Positions 24,103 to 33,058 of a stretch of 50,451 nucleotides of DNA are shown here, piece by piece. The first letter of the stretch is position 1, and every line of letters begins with the position of its first letter. A program made the position numbers and the translations under genes. Source of the stretch: Salinispora pacifica CNR114. GTDB lineage: Bacteria > Actinomycetota > Actinomycetes > Mycobacteriales > Micromonosporaceae. The stretch is taken from contig NZ_AZWO01000007.1 of the NCBI RefSeq assembly GCF_000514775.1, positions 171,160-221,610 on the forward strand, read 5' to 3'. A model generated the notes under the pieces. The model had not been told where the DNA came from. It ran no database searches and was given only the letters and a program-made list of their open reading frames with translations.

Positions 24103-25155
24103 TTGTCTTCTCCCCACCGGGGTCCATCGGCGACCCCAGAATCATCCTCGTCTCTCACCGCCTTGGGCTGGTCGCACCGATGGCAGGCGGCGCTTGCCGC
24201 ACACGGTGCTGGTCGTCCGGGGCGCGTCGTCCGCCATGACGGTGCGGCCGTCCTGATCAGCACCGAGGGCGGCACCCGCCACTTCCCCGTACGGTCCTCG
24301 GCACCCGCGCTCGCGGTCGGTGACTGGGTCGTCGTCGATGACGATCGCGTCCTCGACCTGCTGCCACGGGCTTCGCTACTCCGCCGTCGCGACCCCTCCA
24401 CCGGAGGGAGCCAGCTCATCGCCGCAAACGTGGACGTGGTGGGCATCGTCTGCGGCTTGGACCGGCCGGTAGTCCACGGCCGACTGCAACGTTTCACCTC
24501 GCTCGCCTGGGACGCCGGAGCGGTACCCCTGGTGATCCTCGCCAAGGCCGACCTCGTGAGCTCCACCGCAGCCATCGAAGACGGCCTGCTCCAGCAGCAT
24601 CCCGGTGTCGACATCATCTCTGTCGCGGCGGCGACAGCCACCGGGATATCCGACCTTCTCGGCCGGTGTGCGGAGCGCACGCTGGTGCTCGTCGGCGAGT
24701 CCGGGGCCGGAAAATCGACCCTCCTCAACGCCCTTGCCGGCCGGGAACTGGGCGCCACCGGAAAGGTCCGCAGCTCGGACGCGAAGGGCCGGCACACCAC
24801 CACTGCCCGGCAGCTCTTCCCGCTGGAGGGCGGTTGCTGCCTGATTGACACCCCGGGCATGCGTGAGGTCGGCGTTCATGCCGACGTCGCCACCGTTGAC
24901 GCGGGATTCGACGACCTTGCGGAGTTGGCGCTCGGCTGTCGATTCGGCGACTGCGGTCATGCCAACGAGCCCGGCTGCGAGGTGCTCGCGGCCGTCGCCG
25001 ACGGGAGGCTGAGCGAGCAACGACTGCGGGCCTGGAATCAGCTGTGCCGGGAGGCCGCGTGGGCAGAACTCCGCGCGGATCCGGCGGCCCAGCGCCGCGC
25101 AGGTCGGAGACTAGCCCGGGTCATCAAAGACGCCCAGCGGGCGAAGCGGCGTTAA
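24103..25155 (+). CDS. rsgA: RsgA, ribosome small subunit maturation GTPase
   Basis: A 350-residue circularly permuted GTPase (RsgA/YjeQ). An OB-fold N-terminal domain (about 38-90) is followed by G4 AKAD (147-150), G1 GESGAGKST (198-206) and G3 DTPGM (249-253), the permuted order of this family. The C-terminal zinc finger has Cys279, Cys284, His286 and Cys292. The family helps the 30S subunit mature and dissociates with GTP hydrolysis (known). It starts at TTG 24103; no later start keeps the N-terminal region. It follows the Zur-boxed CobW-like gene by 185 bases. Duplicate RsgA and ribosomal paralogues are often linked to zinc control, but a direct link here is inference. Confidence 0.93.
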   Translation: MSSPHRGPSATPESSSSLTALGWSHRWQAALAAHGAGRPGRVVRHDGAAVLISTEGGTRHFPVRSSAPALAVGDWVVVDDDRVLDLLPRASLLRRRDPSTGGSQLIAANVDVVGIVCGLDRPVVHGRLQRFTSLAWDAGAVPLVILAKADLVSSTAAIEDGLLQQHPGVDIISVAAATATGISDLLGRCAERTLVLVGESGAGKSTLLNALAGRELGATGKVRSSDAKGRHTTTARQLFPLEGGCCLIDTPGMREVGVHADVATVDAGFDDLAELALGCRFGDCGHANEPGCEVLAAVADGRLSEQRLRAWNQLCREAAWAELRADPAAQRRAGRRLARVIKDAQRAKRR

Positions 25156-25244
25156 CCGCGCCCTGGTCGAGCAGTTCTCGGGTTGATCGTGGGGATCCTT
25201 GATCATCCCGACACCGAGGCTGTAGGCCCAGGTGCTGGGTCGCG

Positions 25245-25280
25245 CCGGACGGTCCACCGACGAACCGGTGGACCGTCCGG
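25245..25280. terminator. Bidirectional stem-loop terminator
   Basis: CCGGACGGTCCACCG (25245-25259) pairs perfectly with CGGTGGACCGTCCGG (25266-25280): a 15-bp stem with a 6-base loop. It lies between the convergent rsgA and VOC genes, so it can end transcripts from both sides. No U tract follows, as is common in high-GC actinobacteria. Confidence 0.85.
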
Positions 25281-25409
25281 CTAACCCGTTGCGTCCTGCT
25301 CGGCCCGCCCACCGGCGAACATGCGGCAGCCGGTGCGCCCCTGAATCCAACCGGCGGTGGGCTGATGCGCGCCCTCTGGCGGGGTGGCCGGTAGCTGAGG
25401 CCGGGTGGC

Positions 25410-25793
25410 TCAGCTTGGGTGGGGGTTCTGCATCAGTGCGACGACCGCGCCGGCGGGGTCCTTGATCAGCGCGAATCCGCCCGGACCGGTGCCGTTGGGC
25501 TGCCGCACCACCTCGCCACCCTTCTCGGTCACCCGCGCCAAGCTCGCGGAAAGGTCGCTGACCGCGATATAGGTGATCCACTGCGGCGGCAGGTCGGCGT
25601 TGCCGTTCCTGGCATGGCAGATGCCAGCGACCGGGTTACCGTCCTGTGCGAGCATCATGTAGTCGTCGTAGTCGCCCATACTGAGCGGCTCCGGCTTCCA
25701 GCCGGCCACGTCCGCGTAGAAGTCGCGTATGCCGTCCGCGTTCTGGACGGTCAGGTCGAAGCCCGCGATCGTGCCTACCTTGGGTTGACTCAC
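25410..25793 (-). CDS. VOC-family protein (glyoxalase/bleomycin-resistance fold), single domain
   Basis: A 127-residue vicinal-oxygen-chelate protein. It opens with KVGTIAGFDLTVQNADGIRDFYADVAGWKPEP and ends with GGFALIKDPAGAVVALMQNPH, the two beta-alpha-beta-beta-beta units of the fold. The His of the usual first metal ligand is replaced (GFDLTV) and an H is seen in GICHARNG, so metal binding is unsure. It starts at GTG 25793. Such CDS in actinobacteria are of unknown substrate. A two-domain VOC gene lies just upstream on the same strand. Confidence 0.88.
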   Translation of the reverse strand: MSQPKVGTIAGFDLTVQNADGIRDFYADVAGWKPEPLSMGDYDDYMMLAQDGNPVAGICHARNGNADLPPQWITYIAVSDLSASLARVTEKGGEVVRQPNGTGPGGFALIKDPAGAVVALMQNPHPS

Positions 25794-25925
25794 CAGGTGT
25801 CCGTTCCTTTCGCGTTCAAGTCCCTACCGTGCTGATTGAAGGACGACGAAGTCTGTAGTCGCATCCTAACGGGGATCCGTCAGGACCTATCGGCCGAGCG
25901 GACCAGTTCTTTGCGGGCCCGGTCG

Positions 25926-26681
25926 CTACCCGCGGCGTTCGATGGCCACGAAGGTGGCGCCGAACGGATCGGCCAGGACGACGTTACGGCCGTACGGCGA
26001 ATCCTGCGGAGCCGTCACCACCCGACCACCGTGCGACACCGCCTGCTCCGCGGCTCGCTCCGCGTCGGGGACCTGAAAATACGCCAGCCATGCCGCGTGC
26101 CCTTCGTGTGGGCGCTGCTCCGCGCCGGCGAAGACTCCCGCAACCGGGCGACCACCGGAGTTGAGCGTTACGTATGGCACGTCCTCGATGGGCTCGGTGT
26201 CGTAGCCGAAGACCCGCCGGTAGAACTCGACGGTGGCGGGCAGGTCGGCGCTGGTCACCTCGCTCCAACAGGGCGCTCCGTCCTCGTCAACCACCTGCGA
26301 CCCGCTCAGCTCACGGCCCTGCCACAGGGCGAATACGCCACCGGTGGTGTCCTGGGCGATCGCCAGCCAGCCGACCATGGCGTCCTGCCGCGGCTTCACC
26401 ACCTTGCCGCCGGCATCGGTGACCCGTCGCAGCGCCGCCGCGCAGTCCGCCGTCGCGAGGTAGATCGTCCAGTTCGACTGGACGGGCGCCGGCTCGCCCG
26501 GATGCGGTTCGGCGATCGCCGCCACCGGCTTTCCGCGAACCTCGCACATCGTGTAGAAGTCGCCCTTGAAGGTCCAGCCCAGCACCGGTCCGTAGAAGTC
26601 CATTGCGGTGTCCCGGCTGGGCACCGTCATGTCGAACCAGCACGGCGTGCCGGAGGCGTACGCGCCATCCACGTCACTCAT
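25926..26681 (-). CDS. VOC-family protein with two tandem domains
   Basis: A 251-residue protein made of two VOC domains: residues about 10-120 (GTPCWFDMTVPSRDTAMDFYGPVLGWTF ... TGGVFALWQG) and 135-250 (GAPCWSEVTSADLPATVEFYRRVFGYDTEP ... ADPFGATFVAIERR). Each unit has the P-C-W plus F-Y-x-x-V-F/L-G-W/Y pattern of the CFP32/antibiotic-resistance-like subgroup. GGGGAG precedes ATG 26681. It is 132 bases upstream of the single-domain VOC gene on the same strand. Substrate unknown. Confidence 0.9.
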   Translation of the reverse strand: MSDVDGAYASGTPCWFDMTVPSRDTAMDFYGPVLGWTFKGDFYTMCEVRGKPVAAIAEPHPGEPAPVQSNWTIYLATADCAAALRRVTDAGGKVVKPRQDAMVGWLAIAQDTTGGVFALWQGRELSGSQVVDEDGAPCWSEVTSADLPATVEFYRRVFGYDTEPIEDVPYVTLNSGGRPVAGVFAGAEQRPHEGHAAWLAYFQVPDAERAAEQAVSHGGRVVTAPQDSPYGRNVVLADPFGATFVAIERRG

Positions 26682-27058
26682 GGGATCTCCCCGTTCCCTG
26701 GATTCGGTTCTCCATCGGGCACTCTACGAGAATCGCGCCTGCGCGGGGGACCGCAACACTCGTGGTGCAGTCAGCGGACAACCCCGTTGCCGTCCGGCAA
26801 AGGAAAACATCGCTCATGGGCTGTCAGAACCTGCGAGATGTTCCAGGGCAGGCGTGGCTTTCACGCCAGTCGAACTCGATGGTTTCGCCGGCGGGTACAC
26901 CCTGCTGCGCGCTCGAGTCCGGGCCGTGGGCGTACCGGACGTTCGACTGGTTGAGGGGGGAGCGGGCGGTAGGGGACCTCGACAGTCACCTGGGCAACGT
27001 AGCGGACAATCGCATGACCGCGGCAAGCGAGATTGGGCCCGTCCAGCGGTGCTGGGAT
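26682..27058. other. Intergenic region with a possible coding remnant
   Basis: No intact gene was found in these 377 bases. On the minus strand from about 26955 to 26824 one frame reads SNVRYAHGPDSSAQQGVPAG and then ETIEFDWRESHACPGTSRRF before a stop. This resembles the start of a secreted or cytoplasmic esterase (PF00756) and is probably a decayed N-terminal fragment. The assignment is tentative. Confidence 0.4.
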
Positions 27059-27598
27059 TCAGAAACCGAGGATGGCCGCGGAGACCGCGGAGAAGAGAGC
27101 GGCGGCGAGCAGGACCAGCCCGGTCGGTGCACCGACGACTGCGCTCACCGACAGCTCCCGGGCCCGGGCGACCGGGATCGCGGCGACCGAGACGACCGTG
27201 ATGAGAGCGGCGACCAGGTGGATCATCGGATAGCCGATCAGTGTGGCGACCGGGAAGAGGTGGACACCGACGACGAAGGCGACCCACATCGAGATCAGGT
27301 CCCGTCGGCCGCGGAGCGCGAGCAGGACCGCCCCGAGAGTGGCGGCCCCGAACTCGATGGCGACCACGACCCCGAACGCGCGGCTGGTGGCCTCGTCGAA
27401 GGCGGTGTCGTTGTGCCAGAGCCGCCAGGTCAGCAGAGCACCGGCGATCGCGGTGAGGAGGCCGGTCACCGAGCCGGCGGTGAGGAGCCCGCGCCACCTA
27501 CCCGGAGGCGCCTCCTGCGCCCAGCCGAACCAGCTCGAAGCGAAGAAGCCGAAGATCACGGCAGTTGCTGCAAAGTCCCGCACGTGCTCGGCAAACAT
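27059..27598 (-). CDS. Small integral membrane protein, unknown function
   Basis: A 179-residue hydrophobic protein with about five or six helices: VRDFAATAVIFGFFASSWFGWAQ, GLLTAGSVTGLLTAIAGALL, AFGVVVAIEFGAATLGAVLL, LISMWVAFVVGVHLFPVATL, MIHLVAALITVVSVAAI and a C-terminal pair. A strong AGGAGG precedes ATG 27598, favouring this start over 27643. It is the kind of uncharacterised membrane protein common in actinobacteria; no catalytic motif is visible. It is followed by no same-strand gene within 370 bases. Confidence 0.82.
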   Translation of the reverse strand: MFAEHVRDFAATAVIFGFFASSWFGWAQEAPPGRWRGLLTAGSVTGLLTAIAGALLTWRLWHNDTAFDEATSRAFGVVVAIEFGAATLGAVLLALRGRRDLISMWVAFVVGVHLFPVATLIGYPMIHLVAALITVVSVAAIPVARARELSVSAVVGAPTGLVLLAAALFSAVSAAILGF

Positions 27599-27729
27599 GG
27601 CGCCTCCTGCCCGATGAGGACAAGCTACGGCAGTTCGCGGCACTCCTCCAGCCTCCGGTGTCGGACCGGGGGCCGGCTAGCTTCTTCTGGCTTCCGCCGC
27701 GGCGCCCGGTGCCGGCCGCAGCCCACCGC

Positions 27730-28614
27730 TCAGCTGTATTTGCGCAGCACGGTTTTGGTGTCGCGGATCCAGTCCGGGAGGTCGGAGCCGAAGTGGGCGA
27801 GGACGCTCAGCTGTTCGCGGAGGTTGAGCAGGTCCATGCGGTCGCGCCAGCCCGGTTGGGGAGCGGCGGCTTCCTCGTAGGCGGCGAAGAAGGGCTCGGG
27901 CGGGCGGTCGACGCTGTAGATCATGCTGAGGTCGGCCTCGGCCCAGTTCCAGTGCACCGCGGGGTCGATGAGCACGGGAGTGCCCTGGTCGGTGGCGATG
28001 AGGTTGTTGCGCCAGAGGTCGCCGTGGGTGAGCACGGCGGGAGCGGGTGGGAGCAGTTCGGGTAGCCGTTCGCAGATGCGTTCCAGCCGGGTCAGGTCGG
28101 TCTGGTCCAGGACCTGTTGGACCTTCGGCTCGGTCGCGTAGCGCAGTAGCCGGTGGGTGGCGAAGAACTCATGGCCGTCGCTGGTCTGCTGGTTGTGCTG
28201 GGGGAGTAGGCCGAGCCAGCCGTCCTCGGGCCAGCCGAAGGCGCTGCCCTGGACGGAGTGCAGCCGGGCGATCGCACGGCCGGCTTCTTCCCAGTATCGG
28301 TCGGTGTCGGTGCGGGGAGCCAGTGCGGCGAGGACGAGGTGGTGCTCGGTCACCTCGTAGACCTCGGGGGTCTGGACGCCACCGAGATCGCGGAGGGCGC
28401 GCAGCCCCGCGGCTTCCAGGGCGAACATGCCGGGCGGGATCTGCGAGGACGCCGGGGTCTGCTTGACCACGGCTGGCCGGCCATCGGCGAGCCGGACTCG
28501 CTGCACGTGGTGGGCGAGCCCGCCGGCGAGGGGTTCCCAGCCGGTGGCACCGTCCAGTATCGATGCGACCGTCCCGGTACGCGGGTCGGCCGCACTCACC
28601 TCGTCTGAACTCAC
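27730..28614 (-). CDS. Fructosamine-kinase-family protein
   Basis: A 294-residue kinase-fold protein of the fructosamine/ketosamine-3-kinase family (PF03881). Seen motifs: AVVKQTPASSQ with the ATP-binding Lys, LEAAGLRALRDLGGVQTPEVY, the catalytic loop LTHGDLWRNNLI and the metal-binding VLIDPAVHWNWAEADLSMI. Relatives phosphorylate ketosamines so glycated proteins or small amines are released (known); the substrate here is unknown. The GTG at 28614 has GGGAGGAG 6 bases upstream and is preferred over the 28632 ATG. It stands alone on the strand, with an IS256-like remnant behind its promoter region. Confidence 0.88.
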   Translation of the reverse strand: MSSDEVSAADPRTGTVASILDGATGWEPLAGGLAHHVQRVRLADGRPAVVKQTPASSQIPPGMFALEAAGLRALRDLGGVQTPEVYEVTEHHLVLAALAPRTDTDRYWEEAGRAIARLHSVQGSAFGWPEDGWLGLLPQHNQQTSDGHEFFATHRLLRYATEPKVQQVLDQTDLTRLERICERLPELLPPAPAVLTHGDLWRNNLIATDQGTPVLIDPAVHWNWAEADLSMIYSVDRPPEPFFAAYEEAAAPQPGWRDRMDLLNLREQLSVLAHFGSDLPDWIRDTKTVLRKYS

Positions 28615-28831
28615 GGTCAACTCCTCCCGCACACCTACCCGCAGAATGCAGCATCCAGCCTGCTCGCTGTCGGTCGGTGGTAGGGCAAGCGGACGGCGTC
28701 ACAGCGCGTGGGTCGGTACTATCCCAGACGGCCGTGCGGTACGCCGACCAGGCCCCTGACGTCGATACGATCCTCGTCCTCGCCGACTCCGCCAAGTGGG
28801 GTGGCTCCGGATACCCGGCCGTGAGCGTCGG

Positions 28832-28890
28832 TGGGCGTCGGTGCGTCCGCGGATCTCCTTGTTCAGGCGTTCCAGGAGCGGCGTCGGGCT
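28832..28890 (-). mobile_element. Fragment of an IS256-family (Mutator) transposase
   Basis: On the minus strand this stretch reads SPTPLLERLNKEIRGRTDA, which matches the conserved C-terminal block of IS256 transposases (N-P-x-E-R-L-N-K-E-I-R-R-R-T-D-V) containing the catalytic Glu. Sequence on either side in this frame is not transposase-like, and no terminal inverted repeats were seen. It is a short relic, not an active element. Confidence 0.5.
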
Positions 28891-28912
28891 TGTCTTGGCG
28901 CCTTCTGGCGGG

Positions 28913-30436
28913 CTACGGGGCGAGTGATCCGCCCCAGTTGTCGGTGACGAGCTGGCCGGTGGCGTCGTTCACGAAGCGATGTTCGAGGGTGCCGTTGCCG
29001 AGCCGGTAGAACACGTGGTGCTGTCCGGGAGCGGACAGGCCGGCCGGGTCACCGGTCACGACTCCACGCGCACCCCAGTTGTCCACGCCGGGGTCGATTC
29101 CGGGCCACCAGTACCAGTGCACCAGGTCTCCCGACGCGGTGCGGCCGAAGATGTGCTGCTGGTCGCGGTGCACGAAGGCGTGCGGGCTGCCGACGAAGGC
29201 TCCGCCCGGCCAGACATCGCCCCCGAAGGTGCCCGACGGATCGTCGAAGAACCGGTGGGCGAGGTCGCCGTCACTGTTGCGGAAAAACACGTGGTGCTGG
29301 TTTCCGCCGTAGGAGAACCCCGTCGGGTCTGAGGCCACACCCGAGGTGACACCCCAGTCGTCGGTACTGGGGCTGATCCCCGGCCACCAGTACCAGTGGA
29401 TCAGTCCGCCGGAGGCGGTGCGGCCGAAGATGTGCTGCTGGTCGCGGTGCACGAACGCGTACGGGTTCCCGACGAAGGATCCACCGGGCCACACCCCACC
29501 CGTGACCTGACCCGTGTCGAGGTCGTAGAACCGATGCTCCAACTGCCCGTCCGGGTTCCGGTAGAAGACATGCTGCTGATTGCCGTACGCGAACCCGGTG
29601 GGATTCGAACGGACCCGTCCCTCCGTGTCCCAGCTATCCATTCCCGGGGCGTCCATTCCCGGCGCGAACCACCAGTGTCGCAACGTGTTGTCGCTTCCCC
29701 GGGCGAACACGTGCTGCTGGTTGGCGTGCGCGTACCCCACCGCCTTTCCGGTCAACGATCCGCCGCCCCAGTCCGCCTGCACCACCCCCGACTCCGGCGA
29801 CCAGGACAGGTGCTGCAGAGTCCCGGTCGATCCGACGGCCACATGGTGCTGACCGCCCCCGAACCCGAACGCCCGCCCCGCGACCGGTTCGGTGGGACGA
29901 CCGCAGTTGTCGCTGGTGAGGTAGCGCTGGTGGTATGAGCCGGGATACGGGGCCAGTGAACCGCCGTTGATGGCGATGGTCTGCCCCACCCCGTTGTGGA
30001 GCTGCTCGTAGTGGATGTGCGCGCCGAAGGAGTTGCCGGTGTTGCCGGTCAGCCCGATCTGCTGCCCCTGGGTGACGCCCGTCCCATCTGCCACCGAGAA
30101 CGCGGAGAGATGAAAGTAGTAGGTCTGCCACCCGCCACCGTGATCGATGACGATGTAGTTGCCGGCGCCACCCGACTGCGAGTGCCGGTAGGCGGTGCCG
30201 GCGGCGGAGGCGAGCACGGGGGCGCCGTCGGTGGCGCCACCGTCGGCGCGGATGAAATCCAGTGCCTGGCGGACCTCACTGCTGTGGTGGCTGTAGGTCC
30301 ACTGCTGACCACATGGAAACGGGGCCTTGAAGACGGGGGCGGCCTGTGCGGGCGACGCGTTCACGGCAAGGCCCGCGGCCACCAGGCATACCGCGAGAAT
30401 CGCGGCGAGTCCTGCCCGAGGTGCAGTTCTGGTCAT
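28913..30436 (-). CDS. Secreted M23 metallopeptidase with a beta-propeller domain
   Basis: A 507-residue exported protein. A signal peptide ends near SPAQAA (about 32). The M23 lysostaphin-type domain (40-170) shows the zinc ligands: His50/51 with Asp60 (SHHSSEVRQALDF), His109 (YYFHLS) and the HxH of AHIHYE (140-142). M23 enzymes cut peptidoglycan cross-bridges or stem peptides (known). Residues 185-507 are repeats ending in QQHVFxR and HWYWWPG, the PLL-like (bacterial lectin) propeller pattern, so the tail probably binds a surface glycan. Two blades of 93 residues are nearly identical, also at DNA level. It is divergent from the DUF4185 gene. Confidence 0.9.
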   Translation of the reverse strand: MTRTAPRAGLAAILAVCLVAAGLAVNASPAQAAPVFKAPFPCGQQWTYSHHSSEVRQALDFIRADGGATDGAPVLASAAGTAYRHSQSGGAGNYIVIDHGGGWQTYYFHLSAFSVADGTGVTQGQQIGLTGNTGNSFGAHIHYEQLHNGVGQTIAINGGSLAPYPGSYHQRYLTSDNCGRPTEPVAGRAFGFGGGQHHVAVGSTGTLQHLSWSPESGVVQADWGGGSLTGKAVGYAHANQQHVFARGSDNTLRHWWFAPGMDAPGMDSWDTEGRVRSNPTGFAYGNQQHVFYRNPDGQLEHRFYDLDTGQVTGGVWPGGSFVGNPYAFVHRDQQHIFGRTASGGLIHWYWWPGISPSTDDWGVTSGVASDPTGFSYGGNQHHVFFRNSDGDLAHRFFDDPSGTFGGDVWPGGAFVGSPHAFVHRDQQHIFGRTASGDLVHWYWWPGIDPGVDNWGARGVVTGDPAGLSAPGQHHVFYRLGNGTLEHRFVNDATGQLVTDNWGGSLAP

Positions 30437-30616
30437 GATGCGACGCTCCTGCCGGACTACCGGTGATGCTGGTGTTGCGCTTCGGCGTCGTGATTTTGAC
30501 GACCTGTCATGACGCCTGTCAATAGTGATGTGAGTATTTCGCTGTTGTGTAACCGGGAGGATTCTGGGTCACCCGATGCCCGCTTGACCACTGTCGTGGC
30601 TGCCGTTTTCCATACC

Positions 30617-31735
30617 ATGATGACTATCAATCGTCGCACCCTGCTTGGTCGGGTCGCCCTGGTCGGCACCGCTGTCGCGGCCGGTGGGCTGCTCGCCCCC
30701 GACTCGGCCCGGGCCGCCTCCTGGAAGAAACGCCTCACTGGCGCCGACCTGGACACCAACCACCGGTGGCAGGTCGCCGGGACTGACCTCGGCATCCCCT
30801 ACGTGTTGGAGAACGGTTCCATCGGATACCTCTTCGGAGACACCTTCAACACCCCGTGGCCGGAGGGCCCGCCGCTGTCGAACGACTGGCGCTCGCCGGT
30901 GATGCTGCGCTCCAACGCCCACCCGGGTGCTCCCGATGGTGTGATCTTCGACAGCGCGGCTGGAGTCGCCGGCGACGGACGGGCCCCAGAGCTGATGCAC
31001 AACGGCCACCGGGGAATTGGCATCGACGGCCTCTGGGAGGTGACCGTCATCCCCAACGACGGCATCAGCTTCCCGGAGACCGGCCGGCAGGTGATCTCGT
31101 ACATGAGCATCGAGTACTGGAAGGAACCCGGGCAACCCGGACCCCACTGGCGATCGCGCTACGCCGGACTGGCCTTCAGCGACAACGGCAACGAGTTCGT
31201 CCGTACCCCGCTGAAGTGGTGGAACGACGGCACGAACACCGACCCGTACCAGATGTGGACGATGCAGCGCGACGGCGACTGGGTGTACGTCTTCTCCGTG
31301 CGCCCGGGGCGCCAGGACGGCCCGATGATGCTTCGTCGGGTCTTCTGGGACCAGCTCTTCTACCCCGAGTCATACGAGGGGTGGGGTTGGAACGGCAGCG
31401 ACTGGGGCTGGGGCAGGCCCTGCACGCCGATCCTGACCGGCTCGTTCGGGGAGCCATCGGTCCGGCGGCTCGCCGACGGCACCTGGGTGATGTCGTACCT
31501 CAACTGCGTCACCGGTTGCATCGTCACCCGTACGGCTGCCGGTCCGGACCAGGCCTGGACGGCGGAGAAGGTGCAGATCTTCCCGTGGCAGGAGCCCGGG
31601 CTCTACGGCGGGTTCATCCACCCGTGGTCCAGCCGGCACGTCAACGGCCTGCACCTACTGGTCTCGACCTGGACCAGGACACCCGACCGCAGGACCACCG
31701 CCTACCACGTCAGCCAGTTCGTCGGCACGGTCTGA
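30617..31735 (+). CDS. Tat-exported DUF4185 protein (GH183-like, possible endo-D-arabinanase)
   Basis: A roughly 372-residue exported protein. A Tat signal with twin Arg (INRRTLLGRVALVGTAVAAGG) ends near ARAAS. The DUF4185 propeller-type domain follows: GIPYVLENGSIGYLFGDTFN, then WRSPVMLRSN, FGDTF-like repeats and GDWVYVFSVRPGR. DUF4185 enzymes from mycobacteria and relatives are now known to be endo-D-arabinanases (family GH183) acting on arabinogalactan and lipoarabinomannan; assignment of that activity here is inference. Start chosen at ATG 30617, directly before the Tat motif; an ATG at 30509 is in frame. It opens the plus-strand exported-enzyme series. Confidence 0.8.
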   Translation: MMTINRRTLLGRVALVGTAVAAGGLLAPDSARAASWKKRLTGADLDTNHRWQVAGTDLGIPYVLENGSIGYLFGDTFNTPWPEGPPLSNDWRSPVMLRSNAHPGAPDGVIFDSAAGVAGDGRAPELMHNGHRGIGIDGLWEVTVIPNDGISFPETGRQVISYMSIEYWKEPGQPGPHWRSRYAGLAFSDNGNEFVRTPLKWWNDGTNTDPYQMWTMQRDGDWVYVFSVRPGRQDGPMMLRRVFWDQLFYPESYEGWGWNGSDWGWGRPCTPILTGSFGEPSVRRLADGTWVMSYLNCVTGCIVTRTAAGPDQAWTAEKVQIFPWQEPGLYGGFIHPWSSRHVNGLHLLVSTWTRTPDRRTTAYHVSQFVGTV

Positions 31736-31965
31736 ACCGCACCGGGTTCGTCGGCGAGGGCGGGTGTTGTCGCGGGTGCCGGCCCGGTCACGGATAGCCG
31801 GTCACGGATGGCCGGTGTTGTGGCCTGTCCTCCGCACCTGCCCGAATACCACCATCAGGGGTGCCCGAACGAGGAATCGACGCGTCCACCGACCGCTCGG
31901 CGTTGCTGGTGGCCGACTGCCAGCAACCGAGGCCGGTGACCGTCTCGAGGAAGGGACCACACCCG

Positions 31966-33045
31966 ATGAGAACCCGGTTCTCCGACCGGACCCGGTCGTT
32001 CCTGCGGCTTCCCGCCGCCGCCACCGTGGCCGCGGTGGTGGCGGCGGTCGCTGTCGTCGGATCGGCGGCGCAGGCCCAACCTGTCCAGATTCCGAGCTTT
32101 ACCGACGGCCACGGTCTGACCGTCGTCGACGCCGAGGCCCACTCCAGCACCGACCTCACTCTCACCGTGACCACCGCGCAGTTGTCCGGCCAACACCAGA
32201 TCCGCGTGTTCCTTCCCGCCGACTACGCCACCGAACCCGACAAGCGCTGGCCGGTCGCGTACTTCCTGCACGGTGGGGCCGGCGGCCCGCACGACGTGGC
32301 GGCCGTCCCGGCCCTGCGTTCAAACTCGATGATCACGGTGGCTCCGAACGGCGGGCTCAAGGGTTGGTACGCCGACTGGGTCATGCAGGACACCGCCCTC
32401 GGCGCGGCCAACTGGGAGACCTTCCACACCGAACAGGTCGTGCCCTTCATCGACGCCAACCTGCGTACCCGCACCGACCGGAACCACCGGGCCGTCATCG
32501 GTCTGTCGATGGGCGGCTTCGGATCGCTGCACTACGCGCAGGCCCGCCCCGACCTGTTCGGTCACGTCGCCTCGTTGTCCGGCGGGATCGACTTCGGCAT
32601 GGCGGAGATCCGCGCGGTCGTCCTGGCCACGGAACTAAACCTTCCCGGCCTGCCATGCAGCTCTATTCCGACCGGCCCATGCCCCGACTACGGCCCGTAC
32701 GTCGACAGCGACGCTATTTTCGGCTCGCCATACCCCATCTTCAACGCCGACCGGATCTGGAACGAGGTCGACCCGGCCGCACCGGCCAACCTCGCCAAGT
32801 TGGCTGACACCACCATCGCGCTCTACACCGGCGACCAGGACGCCGTGGACTATTTCACCGCCATCGCCACCGCGACGGTCGGGGACCGCCTCAACGACCT
32901 CGGTATCCCCCACCACACCGTCAACTACGAAGACGGCTCCACCTTGGCCCCCACGTGCAACGGCGGTCACAACTATGGCTGCTGGGCCCCGGCGATCGCC
33001 GACTACCTTCCGCGGCTCGAGGCGTCGTTCGACTCGGCCAGCTGA
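31966..33045 (+). CDS. Secreted alpha/beta-hydrolase esterase (PF00756, antigen-85-like fold)
   Basis: A 359-residue exported esterase. The signal peptide spans about 1-38 (VAAVVAAVAVVGSAAQAQ). The catalytic nucleophile is Ser181 in IGLSMGGFGS, with the acid probably in YTGDQDAVDYF and the His in GGHNYGCW near the C terminus. The HGGAGGPHD and ANWETFHTEQVVPFID segments are those of the esterase/mycolyltransferase family (S-formylglutathione hydrolase, feruloyl esterase, antigen 85). Substrate unknown. GAGGAAGGGA upstream of ATG 31966. It follows the DUF4185 gene on the same strand and is a paralogue-level relative of the 34268 gene. Confidence 0.88.
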   Translation: MRTRFSDRTRSFLRLPAAATVAAVVAAVAVVGSAAQAQPVQIPSFTDGHGLTVVDAEAHSSTDLTLTVTTAQLSGQHQIRVFLPADYATEPDKRWPVAYFLHGGAGGPHDVAAVPALRSNSMITVAPNGGLKGWYADWVMQDTALGAANWETFHTEQVVPFIDANLRTRTDRNHRAVIGLSMGGFGSLHYAQARPDLFGHVASLSGGIDFGMAEIRAVVLATELNLPGLPCSSIPTGPCPDYGPYVDSDAIFGSPYPIFNADRIWNEVDPAAPANLAKLADTTIALYTGDQDAVDYFTAIATATVGDRLNDLGIPHHTVNYEDGSTLAPTCNGGHNYGCWAPAIADYLPRLEASFDSAS

Positions 33046-33058
33046 CACTGGCCAGCCG

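Noticed and set aside
30500..30540. Repeated CCTGTCA (period 12) between the divergent M23 and DUF4185 genes as an operator
   Set aside because: Only two short copies without a dyad; chance level in this much sequence.
31783..31812. Duplicated CCGGTCACGGAT between the DUF4185 and esterase genes
   Set aside because: Only two short copies, no dyad or known motif; probably slippage.
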